Position numbers and translations under genes: made by a program | Notes under the pieces: generated by a model | What the model was told of the DNA's origin: nothing | The model's database searches: none | The model's input: the letters and a program-made list of their open reading frames with translations, nothing else | Assembly (NCBI GenBank): GCA_024235255.1 | Contig: JACKMT010000001.1 | Location: 930,001-994,000 of the forward strand | Origin: Chromatiaceae bacterium | Lineage (GTDB): Bacteria; Pseudomonadota; Gammaproteobacteria; Chromatiales; Chromatiaceae | Length of the DNA stretch: 64,000 nucleotides | Direction: 5' to 3' | In this document: in pieces, positions 1 to 8,497 of the stretch | Layout of the letters: every line of letters begins with the position of its first letter | Position numbering within the stretch: the first letter of the stretch is position 1

Positions 1-351
1 GAAACGATCTTTTTCGAGCTGTTGAACGAAAGCTTTGCCTTCAACCGGTTTCTGCTGATCCAGATCAACGAGCGGCTGGGACAGTTTATCGGCAATATGG
101 AACATGACCGGTTGTTGTCGCCGGAGGAGAAGGTGGCGCAATCGTTGGCAACCATGTTCAATAAGCTGCTCTACCCAAATGTGGAGAACAAACTGAAAAT
201 CACCCAGGAGGAGCTGGGCAATCTGGCGGGCGTCTCCCGCCAACGGGTCAACCAGGCGCTGCAACGGCTGCAGGAAGAGGGGATATTAGCGGTTAATTAC
301 GGCGAAATATCCATTCTTGACATGGATGCTTTGCGCGCATTCGAGCAGTGA
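1..351 (+). CDS. Crp/Fnr-family transcriptional regulator, C-terminal part (gene runs off the left edge)
   Basis: The reading frame is open from base 1, so the N-terminal cyclic-nucleotide-binding-like domain lies outside the window. What remains is the end of the dimerisation helix followed by a Crp-type winged helix-turn-helix. The stretch ITQEELGNLAGVSRQRVNQA is a clear recognition-helix unit, followed by a wing ending in a short YGEISILD segment. It should be a DNA-binding regulator. Whether it senses cAMP, oxygen or nitric oxide cannot be said because the sensor half is missing. It is convergent with recA, with about 130 bp between them and no obvious terminator. Confidence 0.85.
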   Translation, partial: ETIFFELLNESFAFNRFLLIQINERLGQFIGNMEHDRLLSPEEKVAQSLATMFNKLLYPNVENKLKITQEELGNLAGVSRQRVNQALQRLQEEGILAVNYGEISILDMDALRAFEQ

Positions 352-482
352 TTGTCCCCTTTTTGCCGGATTAACCAGCTGGGGTGCGCGCAGGGTGCCC
401 GGCAACAGACGACTGCCGGATGCAGTTGCCGTCTCAAATCGGCCATTGCCGGGCTTCGCACATCGCTGCAACCCATCGGGTA

Positions 483-1535
483 TCAGACGACGCGTAAAAC
501 CTCCGAATCCTTCTCTCCGTTCTCCTCGGGTGTTGTTATTTCCGGCTGCGGAAAAACCTGTTCCCGTATCCTGGCCTCGATAGCCTCGGCAATGTCGCCG
601 TTCTCCTTCAGAAAAATGCGGACGTTCTCCTTGCCCTGGCCGATGCGGTCGCCCTGATAGCTGTACCAGGCGCCGGACTTGTCGATGATGCCGAGCGTGA
701 CGCCCAACTCTATCAACTCGCCTTCGTGCGAAACCCCTTCGCCGTAGAGAATCTCGAAACTGGCCATTTTGAATGGCGGCGCCACCTTGTTTTTTACCAC
801 CTTCACCTTGGTCTCGTTGCCGACCACTTCATCGCCCCGCTTAATCGCGCCGGTGCGGCGGATATCCAGACGCACCGAGGCGTAGAATTTAAGCGCGTTG
901 CCCCCGGTGGTGGTCTCCGGGCTGCCGAACATGACACCGATCTTCATGCGGATCTGGTTGATGAAAATCACCACACAGTTGGAGCGCTTGATATTAGCGG
1001 TCAGCTTGCGCAGCGCCTGGGACATCAGGCGGGCCTGCAGACCCACATGGGTGTCCCCCATCTCGCCCTCGATCTCCGCTTTCGGCGTCAACGCGGCCAC
1101 AGAGTCAACCACCACCACGTCCACCGCGCCCGAGCGCACCAGCATGTCGGTAATCTCCAGCGCCTGCTCGCCGGTATCCGGCTGGGAGACCAGCAGCTCA
1201 TCCACGTTGACCCCCAGCTTACCGGCATACTGCGGGTCCAGCGCGTGCTCGGCGTCGACAAACGCCGCCGTGCCGCCCTGCTTCTGCGATTGCGCGACGA
1301 CATGCAGGGCCATTGTGGTTTTGCCCGAGGATTCCGGACCGTAGATCTCGACAATACGGCCTTTCGGCACACCGCCGACACCGAGCGCAATATCCAGGCC
1401 AAGGGAGCCGGTGGAGATGACCTCGACATCGGGGATGGCGCCGGCATCGCCGAGGCGCATCACCGAGCCCTTGCCAAACTGTTTTTCGATCTGACTGAGC
1501 GCAGCGCTCAGCGCTTTCTTGCGATTCTCGTCCAT
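483..1535 (-). CDS. recA: Recombinase A
   Basis: This 350-residue protein has the full RecA core: Walker A GPESSGKTT near residue 66, Walker B VVVVDSVAAL, loop L1 around the EGEMGDTHVGLQAR region and the loop L2 segment INQIRMKIGVMFGSPETTTGG. The length is normal for the family. It forms filaments on single-stranded DNA, catalyses strand exchange and triggers LexA cleavage. The start gives the canonical MDENRKKAL N-terminus and has an upstream GGAGG in the correct strand. recX is not the next gene; instead a convergent Crp/Fnr gene follows. Upstream on the same strand lie thpR and pncC, the usual gammaproteobacterial pncC–recA neighbourhood. A direct repeat about 50-65 bp upstream may be the SOS operator. 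Confidence 0.98.
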   Translation of the reverse strand: MDENRKKALSAALSQIEKQFGKGSVMRLGDAGAIPDVEVISTGSLGLDIALGVGGVPKGRIVEIYGPESSGKTTMALHVVAQSQKQGGTAAFVDAEHALDPQYAGKLGVNVDELLVSQPDTGEQALEITDMLVRSGAVDVVVVDSVAALTPKAEIEGEMGDTHVGLQARLMSQALRKLTANIKRSNCVVIFINQIRMKIGVMFGSPETTTGGNALKFYASVRLDIRRTGAIKRGDEVVGNETKVKVVKNKVAPPFKMASFEILYGEGVSHEGELIELGVTLGIIDKSGAWYSYQGDRIGQGKENVRIFLKENGDIAEAIEARIREQVFPQPEITTPEENGEKDSEVLRVV

Positions 1536-1582
1536 TATGCCTCCAGGGGTCTGCTCTCATGGGCAGCATCCCGCCGCCCGAC

Positions 1583-1600
1583 TGTTCTCTAATTGTTCTC
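1583..1600. promoter_or_regulatory. Candidate LexA operator upstream of recA (GTTC-N7-GTTC type)
   Basis: The heptamer TGTTCTC occurs twice with a 4-bp spacer, giving GTTC-TCTAATT-GTTC, 49-66 bp before the recA start. GTTC-N7-GTTC is the LexA box known from Alphaproteobacteria. The classic gammaproteobacterial CTGT-N8-ACAG palindrome is not visible in this 91-bp gap. The position is right for recA control; the identity is inferred. Confidence 0.45.
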
Positions 1601-1626
1601 CATTATGGCACAGGCAAAAGCTCAAG

Positions 1627-2157
1627 TCATGAGTCCGCGCGCCACTTTTTTAGGATCCGGTATCTTGGCCCCGGGCCCTGGCCGCCGGAACCGGCCAGCA
1701 CAAAGCCCTCGACCTGCCAGCTAAACGGCTGCGCAAGTTGGCCGCCCGCCTCCGCCTGTACCTTGCGCGCCAACGTGACGTGGGGTGTGTAACGCCGCTT
1801 TTCGGGTTCGAATCCGCAGCCGGAGAGCGCCTTTTCAAGCTCCGTCACCAACTGCGTCAAAGGCGGCGGCGTAGTGGCGGGAGTGCAGCAGAGAATGCGC
1901 GGTTTTTTCCAGGTTTCACAGCGATCCAACAGCAGCGAAAAAGGGTGCGGCGAGACCCGCTCCGCCGCGGCGATGACGCACTCCATGCGCTCCGCTTCCA
2001 CTGGCCCGAGAAACACCAGCGTGGTATGCAGATCGTGCGGATGATTGAAGCGGCCGGGCTGACCGGAGAATGTATGCTGCAGCGCAGTCAGCCGCTTGCG
2101 GGTGGCCGGGTCCGGCCAGAGCGCAAAAAACAGCCGGGTTGTGTTGTCACTGCTCAA
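1627..2157 (-). CDS. thpR: RNA 2',3'-cyclic phosphodiesterase (2H phosphoesterase, LigT family)
   Basis: A 176-residue protein with the two HxT motifs that define 2H phosphoesterases: HTTLVFLG near residue 45 and HVTLARK near residue 125. Family members hydrolyse 2',3'-cyclic phosphate ends of RNA and were first described as 2'-5' RNA ligases. The N-terminal TTRLFFALWPD segment and the length match ThpR. It overlaps the upstream pncC by 11 bp, so the two are probably cotranscribed, and recA follows on the same strand. Confidence 0.9.
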   Translation of the reverse strand: MSSDNTTRLFFALWPDPATRKRLTALQHTFSGQPGRFNHPHDLHTTLVFLGPVEAERMECVIAAAERVSPHPFSLLLDRCETWKKPRILCCTPATTPPPLTQLVTELEKALSGCGFEPEKRRYTPHVTLARKVQAEAGGQLAQPFSWQVEGFVLAGSGGQGPGPRYRILKKWRADS

Positions 2158-2635
2158 TGAGGTCCAGCGCCCCCTGTAGCGCGGTCAAAACCGCCTGACG
2201 GCGTATCTGATCGCGGTCCCCGGTAAAATGCACCCGCCGGGCAAGCGGCGCGCTGCCGCTGCGGCCCCAGGCAAACCAGACCGTACCGACCGGTTTTTCC
2301 TCGCTTCCACCGCCGGGGCCGGCGACGCCGCTCACCGCAAGCGCCAGATCGGCGCCGCTGCGGGCGATGGCGCCTCGTACCATCTCCTGTACTACGCCTT
2401 CGCTGACCGCGCCCTGTGCCTCGATCAGCGCCGGCGCTACTCCGAGCATCTCCTGTTTGGCTGCGTTGCTGTAGGTGACGAAACCGCGCTCGAACCAGGC
2501 GCTGCTGCCGGCGATATCGGTCAGCACCTTCGCCACCCAACCGCCGGTGCATGACTCCGCTGTCGTGATGACCAGACCCTTATTGAGCAGCCGTTTACTG
2601 AGCTGCTGCGCCAAATGTTCCAGTTGCTTATCCAT
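2147..2635 (-). CDS. pncC: Nicotinamide-nucleotide amidohydrolase (CinA C-terminal domain)
   Basis: A stand-alone CinA C-terminal domain of 162 residues. It contains TTAESCTGG near residue 25 and the AVSGVAGPGGG loop, both hallmarks of the PncC fold. PncC deamidates nicotinamide mononucleotide to nicotinate mononucleotide in pyridine-nucleotide salvage. The longer frame reaching 2752 is rejected because the MDKQLEHLAQ start at 2635 fits the family N-terminus. It overlaps thpR and lies upstream of recA, as in many Gammaproteobacteria. Confidence 0.92.
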   Translation of the reverse strand: MDKQLEHLAQQLSKRLLNKGLVITTAESCTGGWVAKVLTDIAGSSAWFERGFVTYSNAAKQEMLGVAPALIEAQGAVSEGVVQEMVRGAIARSGADLALAVSGVAGPGGGSEEKPVGTVWFAWGRSGSAPLARRVHFTGDRDQIRRQAVLTALQGALDLIEQ

Positions 2636-2744
2636 ATCCGGTGAAGTATCCGCATTTGAGCCGCGGCTGGCAACGCCGTGCGCTGACGGGCGGCATGAAT
2701 TTAGGCTAGACTGTAGCCCCCCAGACGAAGGAAGCTGACTAGTG

Positions 2745-3020
2745 ATGAACATACTGTGCGAACACCGGGCCTCTCACGCCAAGCTGGATATCCTCGGCGT
2801 CTACGACTGGCCGATCTGGCAAAAAGAGGCGTCGGAATTTCCCTGGAAATACGATCGCGAGGAGACCTGCTACATCCTGCGGGGAAAGTTCACCGTAACA
2901 CCGGCGGACGGCGGCGAACCCATGGAATTCGGCCGCGGCGACCTGATCACCTTTCCCGCCGGCCTCTCCTGCACCTGGAAAATCACCAAAGCGGTTGAGA
3001 AACACTACGCATTTGGGTGA
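2745..3020 (+). CDS. Small cupin-domain protein (DUF861/Cupin_3 type)
   Basis: A single-domain cupin of about 91 residues. The motif ETCYILRGKFTVTP and the later GDLITFPAGLSCTW correspond to the two conserved cupin barrel motifs of the ureidoglycine-aminohydrolase-like DUF861 group, and the C-terminal TWKI..VEKHY is also typical. The substrate is unknown. A GTG three bases upstream is an alternative start; AAGGAAG sits about 10 bases before the ATG. It is divergent from pncC and separate from the efflux operon that follows. Confidence 0.8.
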   Translation: MNILCEHRASHAKLDILGVYDWPIWQKEASEFPWKYDREETCYILRGKFTVTPADGGEPMEFGRGDLITFPAGLSCTWKITKAVEKHYAFG

Positions 3021-3083
3021 CATTCACCTGCCAAAAATCTCTGTTTTTTTGATCTATCGGGACGCTGTCGGCGTATAGACTGC

Positions 3084-4268
3084 ATGCAACGAAGCACCTG
3101 GATTGCCATTTTGACGCTGCTGACCCTCGCTGTGCCGGTGGCTTGGCTGGTGTTCCAGCGTCTGGCGGATACTGCGCAGGATTCTGTGCAACAGCGTGGA
3201 TTGGTCCAGCCGGTACCGGTGGAAGTGGCGGCGGTTGAGCAGGGGCGCATCGAGCGCCAGCGTTTCTTCTCCGGTACGCTGCAGGCGCACACCGAAATCG
3301 TCCTTTCGCCGAAGATCAGCGGCCGCATCGAACAGCTGGATGCGGATCTGGGGGATACCGTCTCCCGCGGCCAGGTTGTGGCGCGACTGGACAGCGACGA
3401 GTATGTGCAGAGCGTCAAACAGGCCGAAGCGGAACTGGCCGTGGCCAGAGCCAATCTGGCGGAGGCCGATAGCCTGCTGAAAATCGCTGAGCGCGAATTG
3501 GAGCGCATCGCGAATCTGCGCCAGCGGGGCGTCAGCTCCGAATCCGAGCTCGATGCCGCCAGGGCCGATCAACTGGCCAGGCAGGCGCACGTTACCGTGA
3601 CCAGCGCTCAGGTGACCCAGGCCCAGGCGGCGCTGGAGAGCGCCCGTATCCGACTCAGTTATACCCAGGTCACCGCCAACTGGCGCGGCGGCAGCGACCA
3701 GCGTGTGGTAGCAGAGCGCTTCGCCGACGAAGGCGAAACCGTCGGCGCCAATACACCGCTGCTGCGCATTGCTGAGCTCGATCCGATCAGAGTGGTTATC
3801 TTTGTCGTCGAGCGGGATTACGCACTGCTGCAGCAGGGGCAGCACGCCAGCCTGACCACCGACGCCTATCCCGGCGACGCTTTTTTCGGACGGATCACCC
3901 GCATCGCTCCGGTATTTCGCGAAAGCACCCGGCAGGCCAGGGTCGAACTGCGGGTAGACAACCCGCATCTGAAGCTGAAGCCGGGCATGTTCGTCCGCGT
4001 CTTGGTGACACTGGAACAGGCGGATTCGGCCACGATCATCCCGGAGCAGTCGCTGGCTGTCCGCGCCGAGCAGCGCGGCGTGTTCCTGGTCAACTCAGAG
4101 GACGACGCGGTAATCTGGCGGCCGGTCACGCCCGGCATACAGCAGGGGGGACGGATCCAGGTTGTGAACGAGACGTTCACCGGCAGGGTCGTGGTATTGG
4201 GGCAGCAGCTGCTGGATGACGGTTCGGCCATCACTGTCGCCGGGGAGAGGCCGGTCACCGGCCAATGA
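3084..4268 (+). CDS. RND efflux periplasmic adaptor (membrane fusion protein)
   Basis: A 394-residue membrane fusion protein. A hydrophobic N-terminal segment (residues 6-25) anchors or exports it. A lipoyl half-motif IVLSPKISGRIEQL is followed by GDTVSRGQVVARLD, a long helical hairpin rich in Ala and Glu (about residues 110-190), the second lipoyl half and a beta-barrel with LKPGMFVRVLV. It should link the inner-membrane pump of the next gene to an outer-membrane channel. The stop overlaps the pump start in an ATGA arrangement, indicating translational coupling. No TolC-like gene is present nearby. Confidence 0.93.
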   Translation: MQRSTWIAILTLLTLAVPVAWLVFQRLADTAQDSVQQRGLVQPVPVEVAAVEQGRIERQRFFSGTLQAHTEIVLSPKISGRIEQLDADLGDTVSRGQVVARLDSDEYVQSVKQAEAELAVARANLAEADSLLKIAERELERIANLRQRGVSSESELDAARADQLARQAHVTVTSAQVTQAQAALESARIRLSYTQVTANWRGGSDQRVVAERFADEGETVGANTPLLRIAELDPIRVVIFVVERDYALLQQGQHASLTTDAYPGDAFFGRITRIAPVFRESTRQARVELRVDNPHLKLKPGMFVRVLVTLEQADSATIIPEQSLAVRAEQRGVFLVNSEDDAVIWRPVTPGIQQGGRIQVVNETFTGRVVVLGQQLLDDGSAITVAGERPVTGQ

Positions 4269-7200
4269 ACCTGGCCCGCGCAAGCGTTCGTCGCCCGGTC
4301 TTTACCAGTATGCTGGCGCTGATCGTCGTGGTGCTGGGTTCGGTTGCGCTGAGCCGTCTGCAGATCGACCTGCTGCCAAGCATCGAGCTGCCGACGCTGA
4401 CCGTGCGCACCCAGTACGAGGGCGCCGACCCGATCGTGATGGAGCGGCTGGTGACGCAGATCGTCGAGGAGATCGTCGCCACCGTGCCGGGTGTCGAGGA
4501 GATCACCTCCAGCTCCTACGAAGGCAACAGCCAGGTGCGGGTCAGCTTTGGCTGGGGCACCGATATCGATGCCGCGGCGATCGACGTGCAGGCTACGCTG
4601 GCGGACGAGATCAGCGAGCTGCCGGACGATATCGTCGGCCCGCGGGTCAGCAAGTTCGATGTGGACAGTTACCCGGTAGTAATCCTCGGCATCTCCAGCA
4701 AGCTTGATCCGGTCGAGTTGACCCAGATCATCGAACGGCAGATCCGCGATCGCTTCTCGCGCCTCCCGGGCGTAGCGCAGGTCGATCCCTGGGGTGGCTT
4801 CAACCGCGAGGTGCGGGTCGAGCTGGACTCGGCCAAGCTCAATTCGTTGGGGCTGCCGTTGAACGACATCCTGGAGGCGATTCGGGATGCCAACCTCGAT
4901 CTGCCGGCCGGCAGAATCGAGCAGGGCCGCTACCAGGTGAACCTGCGCGCTCCGGCCGAGTTCGCCGATCTGGATCAGATCCGCAGCACGGTGGTGGCGC
5001 AGCGCGACGGTGCCCTGGTGACGCTTGGCCAGATCGCAAAAGTCAGAGATACCTACGAGAAATTGACGCGCATCATCCGCGTCAACGGCGAACAGGGCGT
5101 CCGCGTCGCTATCCGCAAGCAGTCCGGCGCCAATACGGTGGAGGTGGCGCAGCGGGTGCTGGCCGAGGTGAACGCAGTCAACCTGGCTTCCCCCCAGATC
5201 CAGATCATTCCGGTAGTCAATCAGGGCAATTTCATCGAGCGAGCCATCGCCAATGTCTCCCGCTCGGTGCTCTATGGCGGCTCGCTGGCGGTGCTGGTGC
5301 TGCTCTTCTTTCTGCGCAGCCTGCGCACTACCCTGGTCATCTCGCTGGCCATTCCGATCTCGATGCTCGCCACCTTCGGCCTGCTCTACTTTGGCGGTTT
5401 CACGCTCAATCTGATGACCCTCGGCGGTCTGGCGCTGGGTGCGGGCATGATGGTGGACAGTTCGGTGGTGGTGCTCGAAAATATCTTCCGCCGCCATAAC
5501 GAACAGGGTGAAGCAGCCGCCGCAGCAGCGATCAAAGGCACCGGGGAGGTGGCCTCGGCCGTGATCGCCGGCACGCTCACGACGCTGGTGATCTTTCTGC
5601 CGCTGATCTTCGTGCGCGGCGTCTCCGGCGTGCTGTTTAAAGAGCTCGCGTACGTCATCATGTTCTCGCTCTTCTGCGCCCTGCTGGTCTCGCTCACACT
5701 GGTGCCGATGCTGGGTTCGCGTCTGATCGGCGGCAACCGAGCGGCCGTCGAAAGCTGGGGGTCACGCCTGGCGGCCCGCGCCGGTGCCGGCTTTTCGGCA
5801 ATGGAAAACGGCTATCGCGACCTATTGACACAGGTGCTGCGCCGGCGCCTGTTGATCATCATCGGTACCCTGACTGTGTTTGCTGCCACACTGTTGCTGG
5901 CGCCGTTGATCGGCACCGAGTTCATGCCGCCGAGCGATGAAGGGGAGGTGCGCATCAGCGGCGAGATGGAGGTCGGAACGCGGCTGGAGCTGATCGACCG
6001 GCAGACCCGGCTGCTGGAGCAGCTGGTCTACTCCGCGGTACCGGAAAGCCTCTCCTCGGTAGTCAGCGTGACCACCTCCGGCACGCGCGGAAGCGCCAAG
6101 GCCACCGGCGAGATCACGCTCTCGCTGCTGCCGGCCACCGAGCGGACGCGCTCCAACCAGGCAATCGCCAACGATCTGCGCAGCCGCCTGGAGCACCGCA
6201 TCCCGGGCATGAAGATCCGGGTGCGCGCGCCGCAGGGGCAGTTTCTGCTGGATCGGCTGCTGGCGACCGTGGAGGGCGTCACCGTAGAAGTGCGCGGATT
6301 TGACCCGGAGACCATCGCCCTGCTGGCACAGCAGGTCTCCTCGGCGATTTCCGGCGTGCCCGGCGTGACCGACTTGGAATTGAGCCGGGAAGCGGGTATT
6401 CCGCAGCAGGAGATCCGTGTCAAGCGGGACAAGATCGGCGATCTGGGGCTCAGCGTGCGCGATGTGTCCAAGGTGATCGAGACTGCCGTGGCCGGCTCCA
6501 AGGCGGGTGAATACCGGGTCGCGGGCGATGCCTATCGCATTCTGGTACAGCTGGAAGCGGCGGAAAAACTTTCTCTGGAGGAGATTCTCGATCTGAACAT
6601 ACGCACACCTGGAGGAGAGCTGGTGGCGCTGCGCAATCTGGTCGAGACCAAACAGAGCGAGGGACCGGCCACCATCGAGCGCAAGGACCAGCAGCGCCTG
6701 ATCCGGGTGACCGCCAACGTGACCGACCGCGACCTCGGCTCGGTGGCAGCCGATATCCAGGCCCGGCTCGACCAGATCCCGCGCCGCGCGGGATACGATC
6801 TGCTGATTTCGGGTAATTTCGCAGAGCAGCAGAAGGCGTTTGACGAACTGCTGGTCTCGCTGCTGCTGGCGCTGCTGTTGGTCTACATGGTGCTCGCATC
6901 CCAGTATGAGTCGCTTGGCGACCCGCTGGTGGTGATGCTCTCCGTGCCATTGGCGGCGATCGGGGTACTGCTGACACTGTTTATCACCGAAACCACGCTC
7001 AATCTGCAGTCGGCTATCGGCTGCATCATGCTCGGCGGCATTGTGGTCAACAACGCCATCCTGCTGGTGGACCAGACGGCAAAACTGCGCAGGTCCGGCA
7101 TGGATACCGACAGCGCGCTGGCCGAGGCGGGCCGCCGCCGGCTGCGGCCGGTACTGATGACCACGCTGACCACACTCCTGGCACTGCTGCCGCTGGCGCT

Positions 7201-7333
7201 GGGCATCGGCGAGGGGGCCGACGCACAGGCGCCATTGGCGCGCGCTGTGATCGGCGGGCTCAGCGTGTCCACGCTGATCACGCTGGTGCTGATTCCGGCG
7301 GTTTACTCACTCTTCCACCGTCATCCGGCATGA
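4265..7333 (+). CDS. RND efflux transporter, inner-membrane permease
   Basis: At 1022 residues this is a full-length AcrB/MdtB-type pump with twelve expected membrane helices and two large periplasmic loops. It starts with MNLARASVRRPVFTSMLALI, typical of helix 1. Helix 4 carries GAGMMVDSSVVVLEN, with the proton-relay Asp but Ser where many HAE1 pumps have a second Asp. The SQYESLGDPLVVMLSVPLAA segment marks the second half. It likely exports hydrophobic or amphiphilic compounds; the substrate cannot be read from the sequence. It is coupled to the adaptor gene upstream. Confidence 0.95.
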   Translation: MNLARASVRRPVFTSMLALIVVVLGSVALSRLQIDLLPSIELPTLTVRTQYEGADPIVMERLVTQIVEEIVATVPGVEEITSSSYEGNSQVRVSFGWGTDIDAAAIDVQATLADEISELPDDIVGPRVSKFDVDSYPVVILGISSKLDPVELTQIIERQIRDRFSRLPGVAQVDPWGGFNREVRVELDSAKLNSLGLPLNDILEAIRDANLDLPAGRIEQGRYQVNLRAPAEFADLDQIRSTVVAQRDGALVTLGQIAKVRDTYEKLTRIIRVNGEQGVRVAIRKQSGANTVEVAQRVLAEVNAVNLASPQIQIIPVVNQGNFIERAIANVSRSVLYGGSLAVLVLLFFLRSLRTTLVISLAIPISMLATFGLLYFGGFTLNLMTLGGLALGAGMMVDSSVVVLENIFRRHNEQGEAAAAAAIKGTGEVASAVIAGTLTTLVIFLPLIFVRGVSGVLFKELAYVIMFSLFCALLVSLTLVPMLGSRLIGGNRAAVESWGSRLAARAGAGFSAMENGYRDLLTQVLRRRLLIIIGTLTVFAATLLLAPLIGTEFMPPSDEGEVRISGEMEVGTRLELIDRQTRLLEQLVYSAVPESLSSVVSVTTSGTRGSAKATGEITLSLLPATERTRSNQAIANDLRSRLEHRIPGMKIRVRAPQGQFLLDRLLATVEGVTVEVRGFDPETIALLAQQVSSAISGVPGVTDLELSREAGIPQQEIRVKRDKIGDLGLSVRDVSKVIETAVAGSKAGEYRVAGDAYRILVQLEAAEKLSLEEILDLNIRTPGGELVALRNLVETKQSEGPATIERKDQQRLIRVTANVTDRDLGSVAADIQARLDQIPRRAGYDLLISGNFAEQQKAFDELLVSLLLALLLVYMVLASQYESLGDPLVVMLSVPLAAIGVLLTLFITETTLNLQSAIGCIMLGGIVVNNAILLVDQTAKLRRSGMDTDSALAEAGRRRLRPVLMTTLTTLLALLPLALGIGEGADAQAPLARAVIGGLSVSTLITLVLIPAVYSLFHRHPA

Positions 7334-7432
7334 CTAAGGGTTGCCTATCCAATAGCGCCGTATCTGCTGTTCTCTGCGATGCTGGTGGGTCCGCCCTGCC
7401 TGACCCATCCCGAAGCTGTAAATTCAACCCGG

Positions 7433-7855
7433 TCAATCACCCGAATTCAACTGAATGCCATGCTGGTTCAACCAGTTTCTGTCGAGTTCCCAGCGCAGGC
7501 TTTTAACCTTGCCCAAGGTCAATACGATGGCCTTCACCTGTTTTTGCGTCTCCGCCAGTACCTGCTGGGCCTGCATGACGTCCGGATTATCCTCTGCCCG
7601 GTTTGCCAAATTCGGATAGAGTAGTCCCAGTGCCCGGTAGACGGGAAAAGCGCTGGAACGTGGCGTACTCACTATCGCAACGCTGTTTTCTACACGCAGC
7701 ACCCGGAACCTGTACGGATAGCCGGCCACCGTTGCATCCTGATCCAGCAGATCGTTCAGCGCGGACACCTGCGGGTCTTCGTACAATGCCCAGACGAGCA
7801 CGACCAGAGCAATGGTGCCCAGAATGATGCTGTAGTTTCTGGTAAATCTATCCAC
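7433..7855 (-). CDS. Membrane-anchored protein of unknown function
   Basis: A 140-residue protein with one N-terminal membrane helix (about residues 8-25) and a predicted periplasmic remainder. I do not recognise a family. The C-terminal half has a Gln-rich helical stretch (MQAQQVLAETQKQVKA). Codon use and GC-rich third positions look genuine, and it ends about 100 bp from the RND gene's stop on the opposite strand. It may be cotranscribed with the NifX-like gene, 45 bp upstream on the same strand. Confidence 0.6.
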   Translation of the reverse strand: MDRFTRNYSIILGTIALVVLVWALYEDPQVSALNDLLDQDATVAGYPYRFRVLRVENSVAIVSTPRSSAFPVYRALGLLYPNLANRAEDNPDVMQAQQVLAETQKQVKAIVLTLGKVKSLRWELDRNWLNQHGIQLNSGD

Positions 7856-7900
7856 TTTCGGTTCCGGCGATCAGTTCGAATCTGACGATCCTGACCGCTG

Positions 7901-8242
7901 CTAATGCCGGTGCGGTTCTGCTTCCGGCAGCGGCAATCCAGCCAACACAGCCGTGACCGCTGTTGCCGGATCTGTTTCACTGGTCGTTACCACCCGGATA
8001 CCGCGGCGGGCCATGCGCTGAATAAATCCGTCACCGCAGCCGGCGGTGATCAGAACGTCGCATGCATCCAGCGGATGCTCGGTCCCGCGAAACTCATGCA
8101 TTGACAACGCTTTCGGCAAATCAAGCCTGTCTATTGCAACTGCCCTCCCCGCTGCGTCCCCGGAAAAGACGAGAAATCGCCTGGTCTTGCCAGCGTGACC
8201 GGTAATCGTTTTAAAGTTCTGACTGGTTACACCTATCTTCAT
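7901..8242 (-). CDS. NifB/NifX-type dinitrogenase iron-molybdenum cofactor domain protein
   Basis: A 113-residue single-domain protein with the pattern of the NifX/NafY/NifB C-terminal family: MKIGVTSQNFKTITGHAGK at the start, then CDVLITAGCGDGFIQRMARRGI and a closing TAVTAVLAG. The ATG at 8242 is preferred over the longer frame because it gives the family N-terminus and has GGGAGAGAGGT directly upstream. Stand-alone members occur in many organisms without nitrogenase and may bind metal clusters. No nif gene is visible here. Confidence 0.75.
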   Translation of the reverse strand: MKIGVTSQNFKTITGHAGKTRRFLVFSGDAAGRAVAIDRLDLPKALSMHEFRGTEHPLDACDVLITAGCGDGFIQRMARRGIRVVTTSETDPATAVTAVLAGLPLPEAEPHRH

Positions 8243-8421
8243 ACCTCTCTCCCAGCACAACTCCGCTGCGCTGTTGCGCATAGACTGACTTCCACCCCGA
8301 ATACCCTGCCCGATCGGCAACGGTAACTGTCTATCATTGATTTTCAAATTATCGTGTACCGCTAAAGCAAAGGTCATTGCGAATACACAATAACCATAGT
8401 TTTTGGACTGGTACTGAAAAA

Positions 8422-8454
8422 GAAAACCCCACAACAGAGGTGCGTGGGGTTTTC
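8422..8454 (-). terminator. Rho-independent terminator of the cytochrome c peroxidase gene
   Basis: A perfect 11-bp inverted repeat, GAAAACCCCAC / GTGGGGTTTTC, surrounds an 11-base loop. On the minus strand it is followed by a further run of T residues. It lies about 45 bp beyond the peroxidase stop codon. Confidence 0.85.
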
Positions 8455-8497
8455 AGGCTGGGTGGCGTAAATTTTTTGCCGACAGTCCGGAAGATGC

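Noticed and set aside
3866..5497. 543-codon minus-strand frame opposite the RND genes
   Set aside because: It is antisense to two clear RND genes and shows only a His/Gln/Arg-rich composition expected of a shadow frame.
7901..8242. Evidence for nitrogen fixation from the NifX-like gene
   Set aside because: Stand-alone members of this family are common in non-fixers and no other nif gene is present in the window.
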